64,000 nucleotides of DNA, taken from NCBI RefSeq assembly GCF_001517085.1, contig NZ_LRAC01000172.1, positions 1 through 64,000 on the forward strand, read 5' to 3'. This DNA comes from Paenibacillus sp. DMB5 (GTDB lineage: Bacteria; Bacillota; Bacilli; Paenibacillales; Paenibacillaceae). This document shows, piece after piece, positions 25,974 through 34,492 of this stretch. The notes under the pieces were generated by a model that made no database searches, had not been told where the DNA came from, and saw nothing but the letters and a program-made list of their open reading frames with translations. A program made the translations under genes and the position numbers. Numbering within the stretch: the first letter of the stretch is position 1; each line of letters opens with the position of its first letter.

Positions 25974-26525
25974 TTATTTAACTTCAGTTGTTCCAGTCAC
26001 TTTGCCTTCCATCACTGCAGTTGCTTGTACATCAGCACTTGCGAAGTACAGGTTACCGTCGATGGTAGCATCTTTATACAGGTTAAAGCCGTTAGCTTCT
26101 ACATATACGTCACCTTTGATTGTACCGCCTTGTACTCTGAAGTTCTCGCTTTGTACAGTCACTTTAGGTGCAGTCAGTGTATAAGTAGCAGTTACCTTAT
26201 GGTCAGCATCCTGTGCGTACAGGGCGAGCTTGCGGTAGATAGCATTTTCGGCAGCGCCTTTATCATGGAATTCTCCGGCTACAACAACATCCTGATCTAC
26301 TGTCAGATCATTCAGAATCGCAACGATCCAGTTGCCCTCTGCACTTACTGCTTTCAGGAACGGATCCTGTTCTTTCACGATGGAAGCTGTCGATACAGCA
26401 TCGGTCTGTGCAGCAGCAGTTGCAGTGGCAGCCGCTTCATTTCCCGCATTATCACTATTCGAACCGCAACCCGACAACAACGCAGCAGCAACCCCGGCAA
26501 CCAATAAGCTTTTTACAAATTTCAT
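25974..26525 (-). CDS. lipoprotein with bactofilin-like polymer-forming segment
   Basis: 183 residues, ATG 26525 behind GGGGGAATTGAG. Signal sequence with lipobox LLSGC gives lipidated Cys20; an Ala/Thr-rich linker follows. The C-terminal 50 residues (GGTIKGDVYVEANGFNLYKD, ATIDGNLYFASADVQ) have short beta repeats with alternating hydrophobic residues, like bactofilin or polymer-forming surface proteins. A Rex-like palindrome lies about 80 bases upstream. Function unknown. Confidence 0.75.
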   Translation of the reverse strand: MKFVKSLLVAGVAAALLSGCGSNSDNAGNEAAATATAAAQTDAVSTASIVKEQDPFLKAVSAEGNWIVAILNDLTVDQDVVVAGEFHDKGAAENAIYRKLALYAQDADHKVTATYTLTAPKVTVQSENFRVQGGTIKGDVYVEANGFNLYKDATIDGNLYFASADVQATAVMEGKVTGTTEVK

Positions 26526-26599
26526 CTCAATTCCCCCAAATCATTTTTATTTAATTTCTTTTTGATAATCATATTATATATTAAAATTTGATAATTATT

Positions 26600-26617
26600 A
26601 AGTGAACTTTTTCACAA
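26600..26617. promoter_or_regulatory. Rex-like palindrome
   Basis: AAGTGAA-CTTT-TTCACAA is close to the redox-repressor Rex box TTGTGAA-N4-TTCACAA when read on the minus strand. A second palindrome, CACAAATTTGTG (26613-26624), overlaps it. It is upstream of the lipoprotein gene and its AT-rich promoter. Candidate only. Confidence 0.42.
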
Positions 26618-26804
26618 ATTTGTGTCTATTACTATTTGTTTTGCCTACAAAGAGACACCGGTCGTAAATAGGCACCAGCGCCTTTAGCATTATGTTATTT
26701 AATCGATTTCGTTTTTTGCAATAAGGCTGGTACACTGTTAACAGATATGTACAAATATAATAATGGATTACGCCATCCGGCAGCATAAGAAAGGAACTCA
26801 TGAA

Positions 26805-27749
26805 ATGGATACATCCAAACTTTCCGCAGTGCTCTCACCTTACCAGTTGCGCAGCTGTCTAATTAGCTCCGAAGGCCGTCTGGTCTTTGAACATTATAGA
26901 GAAACCGGCACAGCCGGTGAACTCGCCAAAATCAACTCCTGTACCAAAAGCATCCTGTCTGCTCTCGTCTGCATCGCGGTGCAAAAAGGACTGCTGCCGC
27001 AGCCGGAAACGTTTCTGGCGGAATTTTATCCCCGGCTCCGGCAGGACCGTGATCCGCGCAAAGCTGCAATAACACTGGAGCATCTGCTAACCATGTCTGC
27101 GGGCTTTAACTGGACGGAATTTGGCGGCCAGAATTCCTTTCCCCGAATGACGCGCTCAGCGAACTGGACAGAGTTTGTGCTGGAGCAGCCGCTGTCCCAC
27201 AATCCCGGTGAGCATATGGAGTACAACTCCGGTGTTTCCCAGCTCCTGGCGGCTTTGCTGGCAGAAGGTACAGGGATGCCGGTTGCCCGGTTTGCCGAGT
27301 CCGTGCTGTTCAGTCCGCTGGGCATAGAACAATATGAATGGGAGCAGGACCCGCAGGGCATTCATACCGGCGGCTTCGGGCTGCGCCTGCGCCCGGTTCA
27401 TCTGCTTAGGTTCGGCCAGCTCTATCTGCAGCGCGGACAATGGGACCAACGGCAGCTGATTGCTTCAGAGCTGATTGACCGTTCTACGCAAACCGCCCTC
27501 CTGGCTGAAGCTCCCCGCCGCGGCGGTTATGCCTGGCACTGGTGGACGGACAGCTATCCTCATTCCGGTGATTCTGCTGGGGAAACAGAACTTCATTATT
27601 ATTACGCCCGGGGATACGGCGGGCAGTTTATTTATGTTCTGCCGAAGCTGGAAACCGTCGTTGTCCTGACCCAGGATAATCGCGGCAGGCAGAAACGCAC
27701 TGCAGATGTATTCCGTGAATCGGTCTTACCAATATTAACTGCAACCTGA
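26805..27749 (+). CDS. serine hydrolase, beta-lactamase/class C family
   Basis: 314 residues from ATG 26805, with AAAGGAA eight bases upstream. Serine beta-lactamase/transpeptidase fold: Ser45-x-x-Lys48 in NSCTKSIL, Tyr140-Asn-Ser in MEYNSGVS, and a third motif region near HTGG/GYGGQF. No signal peptide is seen, so a cytoplasmic esterase or peptidase is more likely than an antibiotic-degrading enzyme. LTMSAGFNW is typical for these family members. Confidence 0.88.
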   Translation: MDTSKLSAVLSPYQLRSCLISSEGRLVFEHYRETGTAGELAKINSCTKSILSALVCIAVQKGLLPQPETFLAEFYPRLRQDRDPRKAAITLEHLLTMSAGFNWTEFGGQNSFPRMTRSANWTEFVLEQPLSHNPGEHMEYNSGVSQLLAALLAEGTGMPVARFAESVLFSPLGIEQYEWEQDPQGIHTGGFGLRLRPVHLLRFGQLYLQRGQWDQRQLIASELIDRSTQTALLAEAPRRGGYAWHWWTDSYPHSGDSAGETELHYYYARGYGGQFIYVLPKLETVVVLTQDNRGRQKRTADVFRESVLPILTAT

Positions 27750-27770
27750 CAGCTTTTATTAGCATAAACG

Positions 27771-27816
27771 CATAAATCCCCGACTACCTTATCAACCTAG
27801 GTAACGGGGATTTATG
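27771..27816 (+). terminator. terminator of the serine hydrolase gene
   Basis: CATAAATCCCCG (27771-27782) pairs with CGGGGATTTATG (27805-27816); perfect 12-bp stem just after the stop. Confidence 0.7.
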
Positions 27817-28348
27817 TGTTCAATCCATTATTCAATTCAATCATTTCCTCCAGCCACAATCCATATCCCTGACATGGTTATTGTTCATTCAATTTCGGTA
27901 CTTCCCGTTCGCTCCTGATAAGGAGTATTGCCCCATGTCCTGCATATGGGATGAGTTCCCCACGTACACGATTACACGAAAAACGTTTTCACGGACGTTT
28001 TCCCTACTGTGTTAACCGTAATTGTACGCTTCGCTAACCTGCTTCAACGGAATCACGCTCCTTCGACTGCAAGATATGTCTTGCCTGAAAAGCTTGTCCC
28101 TGGTTCATGGTTTCTTTGGGAATCTCTCCTTCCTTCAGTACTCACCATAAGTAAGCTTAAAGGATAGCCGCTTAGCGGTTATCTGTGCAGTTACTTGTTG
28201 GTGATGTCACTATAGTAGCGCATATCTGATAAATTTTAAACTTCCAAAATTTTTCGTATTTTGTCGTATTCTCCGGAAATTCCTAGTCCCAGATATTGGG
28301 CTCTCCGAGCCTGAAAATTGCTTCTTTTTTTGCGGTTTTACGCAGATT
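27817..28348. other. unassigned 530-base region, rich in short inverted repeats
   Basis: No convincing gene on either strand. Several local hairpins are seen between about 27890 and 28010: CTCCT-gata-AGGAG (27914-27927), the pair CCCATG/CATATGGG (27932-27949) and GTTTTCACGGACG with neighbours. A short minus-strand run (GELIPYAGHGAILLIRSERE) is too short and has no start. It could be a structured RNA, a truncated mobile element such as the 5' part of a group II intron, or decayed sequence. I cannot decide. Confidence 0.4.
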
Positions 28349-29101
28349 TTACACTTTTACAATTGTAAATTTACGGCGCAGATTATAAACCAGGTAAAGG
28401 CCGTACAGTAAATACAGGACGTTGAGTACAATAACCACCGTCAGCTCTTTATCGGGATTCTCTTTGGTCATGAATGCAAGGGCATCATAGACAAAATGGA
28501 ACAGAATCAGCGGAATAATATTCCCCGTAGTCTCAATCAGCAAGGCAAGAATTAAGCCGATCAGGAAGGCATTGATTACCTGAAGCACGACACTCAAAGG
28601 ATCTTTACCGTTTAACGCATTCGCCATATGTAATATTCCAAAGAAGACCGATGAAAACACGATATAAAATACAGGACCCTTAAACTTCAGCTTATCGCGT
28701 ATAACTCCTCTGAAGATGCTCTCCTCAGTAAAGCCGACCAAGAGGGTAAACACCAGAAACAGGAGTACTTCAGCAGCAGTGAGCTGTACATTAAGTCCGC
28801 CCATAACTGGTTGAACCATTGCAATGATCACCAGCGGTATGTAAAACAAAGCGGCCTGAAGCTCTGCTGCACGAATGGGCCTGAATCCAAACTGCTCCAG
28901 AGAACGGCTGCCTCTCGTCATATAAACAGTAACAATGACTGCCATTACCAGAAAAGCTGCCGCCTGGACAGCAATTACCCCGTTGTCGCTTAATTCCATG
29001 ATGGTCGCAACGGCTGAGGCGGCTGAAATCAGAAAGGTCAGCAAAACCCCCAGCATAAGCGAAAAAAGAATGGGGTGAGCCTTTTTAGTGGTATTTGTCA
29101 T
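28349..29101 (-). CDS. CPBP family intramembrane metalloprotease
   Basis: 250 residues from ATG 29101 behind AAAGGAG. About seven hydrophobic helices. The CPBP/Abi motifs are present: Glu126-Glu127-x3-Arg131 in FTEESIFRGVI, His158 in FFGILHMANAL and a second His in ILFHFVYDALAF. These proteases (Rce1-like) cleave prenylated or leader peptides and are often linked to bacteriocin self-immunity. No bacteriocin gene is adjacent. Confidence 0.9.
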   Translation of the reverse strand: MTNTTKKAHPILFSLMLGVLLTFLISAASAVATIMELSDNGVIAVQAAAFLVMAVIVTVYMTRGSRSLEQFGFRPIRAAELQAALFYIPLVIIAMVQPVMGGLNVQLTAAEVLLFLVFTLLVGFTEESIFRGVIRDKLKFKGPVFYIVFSSVFFGILHMANALNGKDPLSVVLQVINAFLIGLILALLIETTGNIIPLILFHFVYDALAFMTKENPDKELTVVIVLNVLYLLYGLYLVYNLRRKFTIVKV

Positions 29102-29213
29102 GATAACTCTCCTTTGATCCTGTTTGATCAACGCCCAATCCGGGCAATACTGGATGAATTGTACTACAGGCCCGCGATGAATGAATTACATCTTTTTCAA
29201 CAATCCCGCATGA

Positions 29214-29765
29214 TCAGTCTTTGCTATCTTCTATCATGGTTTTCAAAGGCCCATCGTCCCACACCTGTACCTCAATATACCGTTCCGGACCGCCGGTTCC
29301 GTCTTTATTCCAGATCTGCGGCAATCCGTACTTTTCAATTAGCTGCAATATTTCACAATAAGTATACACTTGACTGCGATATTCCCGTCCGTCCTGCACC
29401 CTGGGACTAAAGGTGGGAAATAAATCACCGTATGAGAATGACAACGTACCAGGATCAAAGCTTGAAATCTGTATCTGAACCGATTCTCCCTCAGCGTACC
29501 ACGATTTCAGCCAGTCACATTCACCGAATACCATATAGTGCGGCACTGTACGGACCGGGTTCCCGCCTTTTGCAGTAAACAGTTCTCTGGCGAGCTGCTC
29601 CAGCTCTCTTCTTCGCTCAAGGTAACCTTCTGGTCTGCGCGAAGCCATTACTTCTTTTTCCCGCCGGATCGCTCCCAGTACTTCTTCCGCCTCGGCAGCC
29701 GGTAAATCCGAGAGATTCCGGAAGGGGCCCAGCGCTTTTTCGTAATAATGATACAGCATATCCAT
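29214..29765 (-). CDS. conserved hypothetical protein
   Basis: About 183 residues from ATG 29765 (GGGAGGTGA upstream). An N-terminal helical part (YHYYEKALGPFRNLSDLPAA, ARELFTAKGG) is followed by an aromatic-rich domain (YMVFGECDWLKSWYAEGESV, VQVWDDGP) similar to SUKH-neighbour or immunity-type hypothetical proteins of Paenibacillus. I do not recognise a named family. No signal or membrane helix. Confidence 0.65.
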   Translation of the reverse strand: MDMLYHYYEKALGPFRNLSDLPAAEAEEVLGAIRREKEVMASRRPEGYLERRRELEQLARELFTAKGGNPVRTVPHYMVFGECDWLKSWYAEGESVQIQISSFDPGTLSFSYGDLFPTFSPRVQDGREYRSQVYTYCEILQLIEKYGLPQIWNKDGTGGPERYIEVQVWDDGPLKTMIEDSKD

Positions 29766-29814
29766 ATCCGATCTATCACCTCCCTGCAGCATGGTTTAAT
29801 ATCAAAAACTCAGC

Positions 29815-30945
29815 CTAAGGCCGAGTCTTTGACAGATCATATTCGTAAATCCGGCCGTCCAGAACCGCCTGATTCTTGAACTGCAGCAGATTGCCGGTGC
29901 GCCGGACAAATTCCAGCTGATCCCCGTGAAACGGAACGTCGTTGGTTTCAGCATACAGCTGCTGGTCAGCATCTAGCAGTTCCTTGTACAGCAGCGTATT
30001 GCTCCCTGTTTTGCGGTCAATCAGCATAAGCAGCCCTTTCTGGTTGGGACGGATCAGCAGGAAGTCGTCATCCATGGCCTCCACCAGGTACTTATCATTG
30101 ATCCCGCCAAGCTTGACCAGATCCAGCGTCTCTTTTACCATTCCGGTCCCGTCCTCAATTACTCTAAGCTGCCTGCCATCCGTCAAAATCAGGTTATCGC
30201 CGTACATTTTCACATTATCCCCGTAACGGATCCAATAGCCCACACTGGCCTGCCGGATCACCATTCCGTCCTTAAGGATCAGGGTATACCATTTGTTATT
30301 GATGTGCGGTTCTCCGTAAACATCGGTGATTGTCAGGTAAAGTAATCCTCCGTCTGTCTTGCGGAAATCAAAATTAACCATGTCGTACAGCTCGGAGCCA
30401 AGACTAGCAATCAGCCGGGGCTGGCCTGCCGGACTTTGGGCATACAGCTTTCCCGTCTGCTTATCAACAGTATAGGAAATTCCTCCGTAAACAGCACTGG
30501 CGCTTGAAAAGAACTGAAGATTTTTGGCGGTGTATACCCTGCTTTTGGCGTTCCAGCTTACCGTCTCTCCGTGCAATGCCTGTACTACGAACCGGGCCGG
30601 CAGATACAGCTCGTCCTTATATACAAAAGGCCGGCCGCCCAGGCTGACAGTCTGACCATCCAGCTTTCCCTTTGTACTTGCTGTTGTTACAGTCACCGTC
30701 TTCTTCCATCCGCTAAAGGTGTATACTGTCCCGCTGCGTGTGCTGCTCCGGGAAGCTTGCAGACCAGCCGACTCCAGGATGCTGGCACGGGCATAAACAG
30801 TCCCTTCTTTCAGCAGTGCCGGGCTTGTCATCTGGCCTCCGTTTTCCCAGCTTATTGTTAAATAAGCGGTTGAAGCCGCAGAGGTTACTGAAGGAAAAAC
30901 CAATAGTAACACTAGAAGAGGCAATAACAGCCAGCTCTTTTTCAT
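29815..30945 (-). CDS. secreted protein with copper amine oxidase-like N-domain
   Basis: 376 residues from ATG 30945 behind AAAGGG. A clear signal peptide (MKKSWLLLPLLVLLLVFPSV, cleavage after TSA). Residues about 25-140 match the stalk-type copper amine oxidase N-terminal repeat common in Paenibacillus (KEGTVYARASILESAG, ELYLPARFVVQALHGETVSW). The C-terminal 230 residues look like a beta-propeller-like DUF5050-type domain with no catalytic motif (KLYAQSPAGQPRL, LILTDGRQLRVIEDGTG). Probably a cell-surface protein. Confidence 0.82.
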   Translation of the reverse strand: MKKSWLLLPLLVLLLVFPSVTSAASTAYLTISWENGGQMTSPALLKEGTVYARASILESAGLQASRSSTRSGTVYTFSGWKKTVTVTTASTKGKLDGQTVSLGGRPFVYKDELYLPARFVVQALHGETVSWNAKSRVYTAKNLQFFSSASAVYGGISYTVDKQTGKLYAQSPAGQPRLIASLGSELYDMVNFDFRKTDGGLLYLTITDVYGEPHINNKWYTLILKDGMVIRQASVGYWIRYGDNVKMYGDNLILTDGRQLRVIEDGTGMVKETLDLVKLGGINDKYLVEAMDDDFLLIRPNQKGLLMLIDRKTGSNTLLYKELLDADQQLYAETNDVPFHGDQLEFVRRTGNLLQFKNQAVLDGRIYEYDLSKTRP

Positions 30946-31175
30946 AAAAATCAACCCTTTCATCTTGTTCTGATTCCATCTACTCTTTGGACTCCAAAAA
31001 CAGGAAAAAGTTGCAGACAAAGCCTGTCTATTCCCATGTTCATTAGACTTAGTCCAATTGAACTAGCTTACCATAACTTCCAGTGGGAAAAGCCTGCACT
31101 GCATGATATAATCGCTAATAGTTTTGCCGCGAAATGAATCCCGTTTTGGTGTAGGGTGCAGGAGGATTTGTTACC

Positions 31176-31544
31176 ATGAACAGTCATATTAAAATTGTGA
31201 AAGTCTCGGCAGCCATTGAAAAGGATGAATTTGCCGTTAAGGTGAGCCATTGGAAGCTTTTGCTGGAGACAAGCCGCTATTATGAGATTAGAGGCGAAGA
31301 GGGTCCGGTCAAGCGGATTTACAAAGAAAAGCTTAACACTGTTGTGGATGAGACGAAGTCTTATAGCGCCGGGCAATTATCCTGCTCAGCCTTTTGCGCG
31401 GAGGAACGGATTAATGAGATGCAGATCGAAATGCTCCGCAAGCTGCAGCTTAAAATCAACCAATACATGAATGAGCTTCACCTGAATATGAAAGCGATCC
31501 AGCGGCAGACGATTTGCCCTGAGGATTTCAAGCAACCGGAGTAG
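31176..31544 (+). CDS. hypothetical protein
   Basis: 122 residues, ATG 31176 with GGAGGA about 12 bases upstream. Charged, soluble, with a C-terminal amphipathic helix (MQIEMLRKLQLKINQYMNEL). The only cysteine-containing segment is LSCSAFCAEER. No known family. Its own terminator follows at 31564-31620. Confidence 0.6.
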   Translation: MNSHIKIVKVSAAIEKDEFAVKVSHWKLLLETSRYYEIRGEEGPVKRIYKEKLNTVVDETKSYSAGQLSCSAFCAEERINEMQIEMLRKLQLKINQYMNELHLNMKAIQRQTICPEDFKQPE

Positions 31545-31563
31545 CCACAACGTGAATTGAAGC

Positions 31564-31620
31564 ACAAAGAGCCGCAGATTACAGACTATAATAATAGTTC
31601 TGCAGTCCCGGCTCTTTTGT
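31564..31620 (+). terminator. terminator between converging small genes
   Basis: ACAAAGAGCCG (31564-31574) pairs with CGGCTCTTTTGT (31609-31620), with TTTT in the 3' arm. Serves 31176-31544 and possibly the opposing small gene. Confidence 0.78.
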
Positions 31621-31634
31621 GTTTGCCATGTTCT

Positions 31635-31817
31635 TTACAGCAGTTCCGCGTTCTTCACAGCATGCTCCCAGCTTGGAAAATAGTACAGCGCACTCCGCAT
31701 TAATTCCGGGTCATGCTGCTTAACCTGCTTCTTGTTGATGCTTCCTCCGCCCGACTGGAGCTGCTTAATCCGGCTGATGACCTCATCTGATCCCATTGTA
31801 ATATCCAGCTTTGCCAC
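31635..31817 (-). CDS. small HNH-associated-repeat-like protein
   Basis: 60 residues, GTG 31817 behind AAGGAAGGGA. The pattern ISRIKQLQSGGGSINKKQVK then MRSALYYFPSWEHAVKNAEL matches the short repeat found next to homing endonucleases (conserved F/Y-x-SWE-x-A). Here it occurs alone, without a nuclease domain, so it may be a small DNA-binding protein. Family call is from motif memory. Confidence 0.6.
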   Translation of the reverse strand: MAKLDITMGSDEVISRIKQLQSGGGSINKKQVKQHDPELMRSALYYFPSWEHAVKNAELL

Positions 31818-31937
31818 TCCCTTCCTTATGGTTACCCCCTATTATCACCCATTGTGCTATTTTTAAACCTGTATGAATAAAAGAAAAGAGTGCCCCTGAG
31901 CTTAACGGCTGCCGGAGCACTCGTATAAATCAATCTC

Positions 31938-32810
31938 TTACTTTCGTCTTCGCTGCCAGCCGTAAACCTGCACATGAACGATCGCTTTGGTCACCACATT
32001 GGCTATGATATACAGCAGAAGCAGCAAAAGCACCAGCGGCCTGAATACCACCCAGGCCACAATCCAGACCGCGAGAAGCTGCCAGCGCTTCAGCCTGCGG
32101 ATATACTTGGTCGGCCACAGAAAGATCCCCAGCAGCTTATTGGTCTGCTGCAGCGACTCCAGAAACTCATCCCGCAGCTGCTTGTCATCCGGATCCAGCC
32201 GGACGGCATTTCTCATGTAAGTTTCTTTGAGCTTGTAATCCCCGCGGTGTCCGGCAGCCCAGCCCAGGTATAGCAGCACATATTCATTCTCTACCCCGGT
32301 CTGGACCGCCTGCCTGTCAAGACTGACCGATTCAGCCATGTTGCCAAGAAGGGCTTCAGTATAGCTCAATGTAGCCAGATAGACAGCATTCTCGGGGCTC
32401 AGCTCCAGCGCCTGCAGCAGCTCTTCCTTCGCTTCCTTGTATTTGGCCCGTTTGTTCAGCACATTAGCCTTAAGGAAGTAATAATGCGGCTCATAGGGGT
32501 CGATCCGCATCGCTTCCGCTACTGCCTCTATCAGCGCTTTATAGTCCTGTGTATCGTAGTAGACATTAACCCTTACGAACCAGGCCAGCTGCTGCTCGGG
32601 ATCCCGCTGCAGCGCTTCGCCCGCCCAGTGCATTGCCTTGTTGTAGTCCCCCAGATATAGCTGAATCTGTGCAATAACAGCATAAATATCCGGGTCCTCA
32701 GGATCCGCGCGAAGCACCTGCTCCGCTTCAGCCAGCGCCTCCTTGTACCGTTTCATTCCCATAAGCTCATGGACCGCAGCCAAACCGTAGCCGCTGGATT
32801 CATACCCCAT
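31938..32810 (-). CDS. TPR-repeat membrane protein
   Basis: 290 residues from ATG 32810 (GGGGGT upstream). At least five tetratricopeptide units (YKEALAEAEQVLRADPEDPD, YNKAMHWAGEALQRDPEQQL, YKALIEAVAEAMRIDPYEPH, YKEAKEELLQALELSPENAV, DYKLKETYMRNAVRLDPDDK) span about 15-215. Two hydrophobic helices follow near 245-280, then a basic tail. It starts 26 bases after the AAA ATPase gene on the same strand; the pair probably works together, with the TPR protein anchoring or recruiting clients at the membrane. No close characterised relative comes to mind. Confidence 0.85.
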   Translation of the reverse strand: MGYESSGYGLAAVHELMGMKRYKEALAEAEQVLRADPEDPDIYAVIAQIQLYLGDYNKAMHWAGEALQRDPEQQLAWFVRVNVYYDTQDYKALIEAVAEAMRIDPYEPHYYFLKANVLNKRAKYKEAKEELLQALELSPENAVYLATLSYTEALLGNMAESVSLDRQAVQTGVENEYVLLYLGWAAGHRGDYKLKETYMRNAVRLDPDDKQLRDEFLESLQQTNKLLGIFLWPTKYIRRLKRWQLLAVWIVAWVVFRPLVLLLLLLYIIANVVTKAIVHVQVYGWQRRRK

Positions 32811-32836
32811 CCTCAGGACCCCCTGCCTAGCCTGTA

Positions 32837-33796
32837 CTATTTGATGCCATGCTTCTTGGCATAGTCGAGAACAACCTGATAATCCCGGTTCACATCGCTG
32901 AACGTGGCATAGTTCTTTGCAGTGGCGAACCACTCCAGTGTTGTCGCCTTGCGGGATTTGGCCGCCTGCCGCAGATCTCCCGCCGTAATCGGCTGAATCT
33001 CCCCGGTTTCAAAGGTGCGCTCCATCGCCGTCTCAACGGCATCGCTAACTACCTGCTCCAGATCAGCGCCTGAGAAAAACTTGGTCTCTCCCGCAAGCCT
33101 GGACAGATTGAGCGGTTCAACCGGCTTGCCGGCAAGCTTCAGGCCGAGAATGGTTTCACGCTCCGCTTCCGCCGGCGGCGGAACAAATACAAGATGGTTG
33201 AACCGCCCCGGACGGCGCAGCGCCGAATCCAGATACCACGGTGTATTGGTCGCGCCGATCACAAACACCTGGTCATTCTCCGCCTGCAGCCCGTCCAGCT
33301 CCAGCAGCAGCTGGTTCACCAGCATCCGGTCATGGTGCTGGCGCATCTGATGACGGCTGCCGCCCATGGCGTCCAGCTCGTCAATGAAGATGACGCAGGG
33401 CTTGTTTTCCCGGGCCTTTGCAAAAATGTTGTGCAGATTGTTCTCACTCTGTCCCACGTACATAGCAAGGATTGCCTGCAGCTCGATATGCATGAAATTG
33501 GCTTCAATCTCTCCGGCTACAGCCCGGGCCAAAAAGGTCTTTCCGCAGCCCGGAGGACCGTAGAGCAGCAGGCTGCCTCCCGCCTCTTTGCCGTAAGCGG
33601 CAAACAGCTCCGGCTGCTGCAGCGGCAGGATGAAATTCATCCTGATCTTCTTCTTCACATCCTCCAGCCCGCCGACATCGGCAAAGGTCTCCTTAGGCTT
33701 GTCCGATTCAATCAGCGCGTCGTCCTCTTTACTGAACTGTATGAGCTTCAGATTTTTGCGTCGTTTCTCTGCCAGCTCATCATGTTCATCCGCCAT
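32837..33796 (-). CDS. AAA family ATPase (classic clade)
   Basis: 319 residues. N-terminal linker, then FADVGGLEDVKKKIR typical of classic AAA proteins. Walker A GPPGCGKT (80-87), Walker B CVIFIDELDA (134-143), sensor 1 FVIGATNTP and arginine fingers in LRRPGRF (about 194-198). The lid carries FFSGADLEQVVSDAVETAME. No protease or substrate domain, so it is a lone motor like Vps4/katanin-type or proteasome-type ATPases. Upstream partner of the TPR membrane gene. Role unknown; protein remodelling is inferred. Confidence 0.92.
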   Translation of the reverse strand: MADEHDELAEKRRKNLKLIQFSKEDDALIESDKPKETFADVGGLEDVKKKIRMNFILPLQQPELFAAYGKEAGGSLLLYGPPGCGKTFLARAVAGEIEANFMHIELQAILAMYVGQSENNLHNIFAKARENKPCVIFIDELDAMGGSRHQMRQHHDRMLVNQLLLELDGLQAENDQVFVIGATNTPWYLDSALRRPGRFNHLVFVPPPAEAERETILGLKLAGKPVEPLNLSRLAGETKFFSGADLEQVVSDAVETAMERTFETGEIQPITAGDLRQAAKSRKATTLEWFATAKNYATFSDVNRDYQVVLDYAKKHGIK

Positions 33797-33928
33797 ATGC
33801 CTCTCACCCCTATCATTATTGAAATAAGTTTACCATATTTACAGGCAGGATTAGTCATGAGTTTGGAGAATATTAACAGGGAACTATGCAACAGCATTTC
33901 CACTTCGGTGGACTCAGGAGGGAATATA

Positions 33929-34357
33929 ATGGCTAACTTGTTTGGCGGTTTAATGGGCAATTATTCAGAGGTGACGATTCCGGAGCTCATGAACCAGTAC
34001 GGGGCCTATCTGATGCCCCAGGAACAGATCCGCACAGGCTTCAAGCTGGTCCGCGATGCGTTCATCATTACAGATGAGCGGCTGATTCTGATTGATCATC
34101 AGGGGGTTACCGGCAAAAAAACGCGGGTTGCTTCCATTCACCTCAGCTCTATTTATGAAGTAACCATGGAGACCGGCGGCACAGGCTTTGATGATTGTGA
34201 AATTAACCTGCACTATATTACCTCTCCTTACCATAAGTCTAACAATCTGCAGACTGCAGTCTATAAATTTGAATTCGCCAAAAAGTTCAACGTACAGCCG
34301 CTCTATACCGCCCTTATCAGCATCGCCCATGAGAATCATAAACGGTTGAATGGTTAA
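33929..34357 (+). CDS. bacterial PH domain protein (DUF1696 family)
   Basis: 142 residues, ATG 33929 behind AGGAGG. The pattern GNYSEVTIPELMNQYGAYLM, FKLVRDAFIITDERLILID, GVTGKKTRVASIHLSSI, YEVTMETGG is the bPH_1/DUF1696 pleckstrin-like fold. Such proteins form oligomeric rings; their cellular role is unsettled. A strong double terminator follows at 34381-34440. Confidence 0.9.
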   Translation: MANLFGGLMGNYSEVTIPELMNQYGAYLMPQEQIRTGFKLVRDAFIITDERLILIDHQGVTGKKTRVASIHLSSIYEVTMETGGTGFDDCEINLHYITSPYHKSNNLQTAVYKFEFAKKFNVQPLYTALISIAHENHKRLNG

Positions 34358-34380
34358 TTAAAAAATTAAGAGGAACAAAG

Positions 34381-34440
34381 AAAACCTCTCAGTTATACAA
34401 ATGGTAATAGTACAATTACCATTTGATAAAGAGAGGTTTT
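34381..34440 (+). terminator. compound terminator hairpin
   Basis: Outer stem AAAACCTCTC (34381-34390) with GAGAGGTTTT (34431-34440), inner stem AAATGGTAAT with ATTACCATTT, T-run at the 3' end. Confidence 0.9.
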
Positions 34441-34492
34441 TTGGTGCTTTCCTTTAAGTCTCCCAGCTCTGGTCTGCCGTCAAGAGCCGTCC

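Noticed and set aside
27817-28348. Group II intron or insertion sequence
   Set aside because: No domain V consensus, no reverse transcriptase or transposase motif and no terminal repeats were found, so it is left unassigned.
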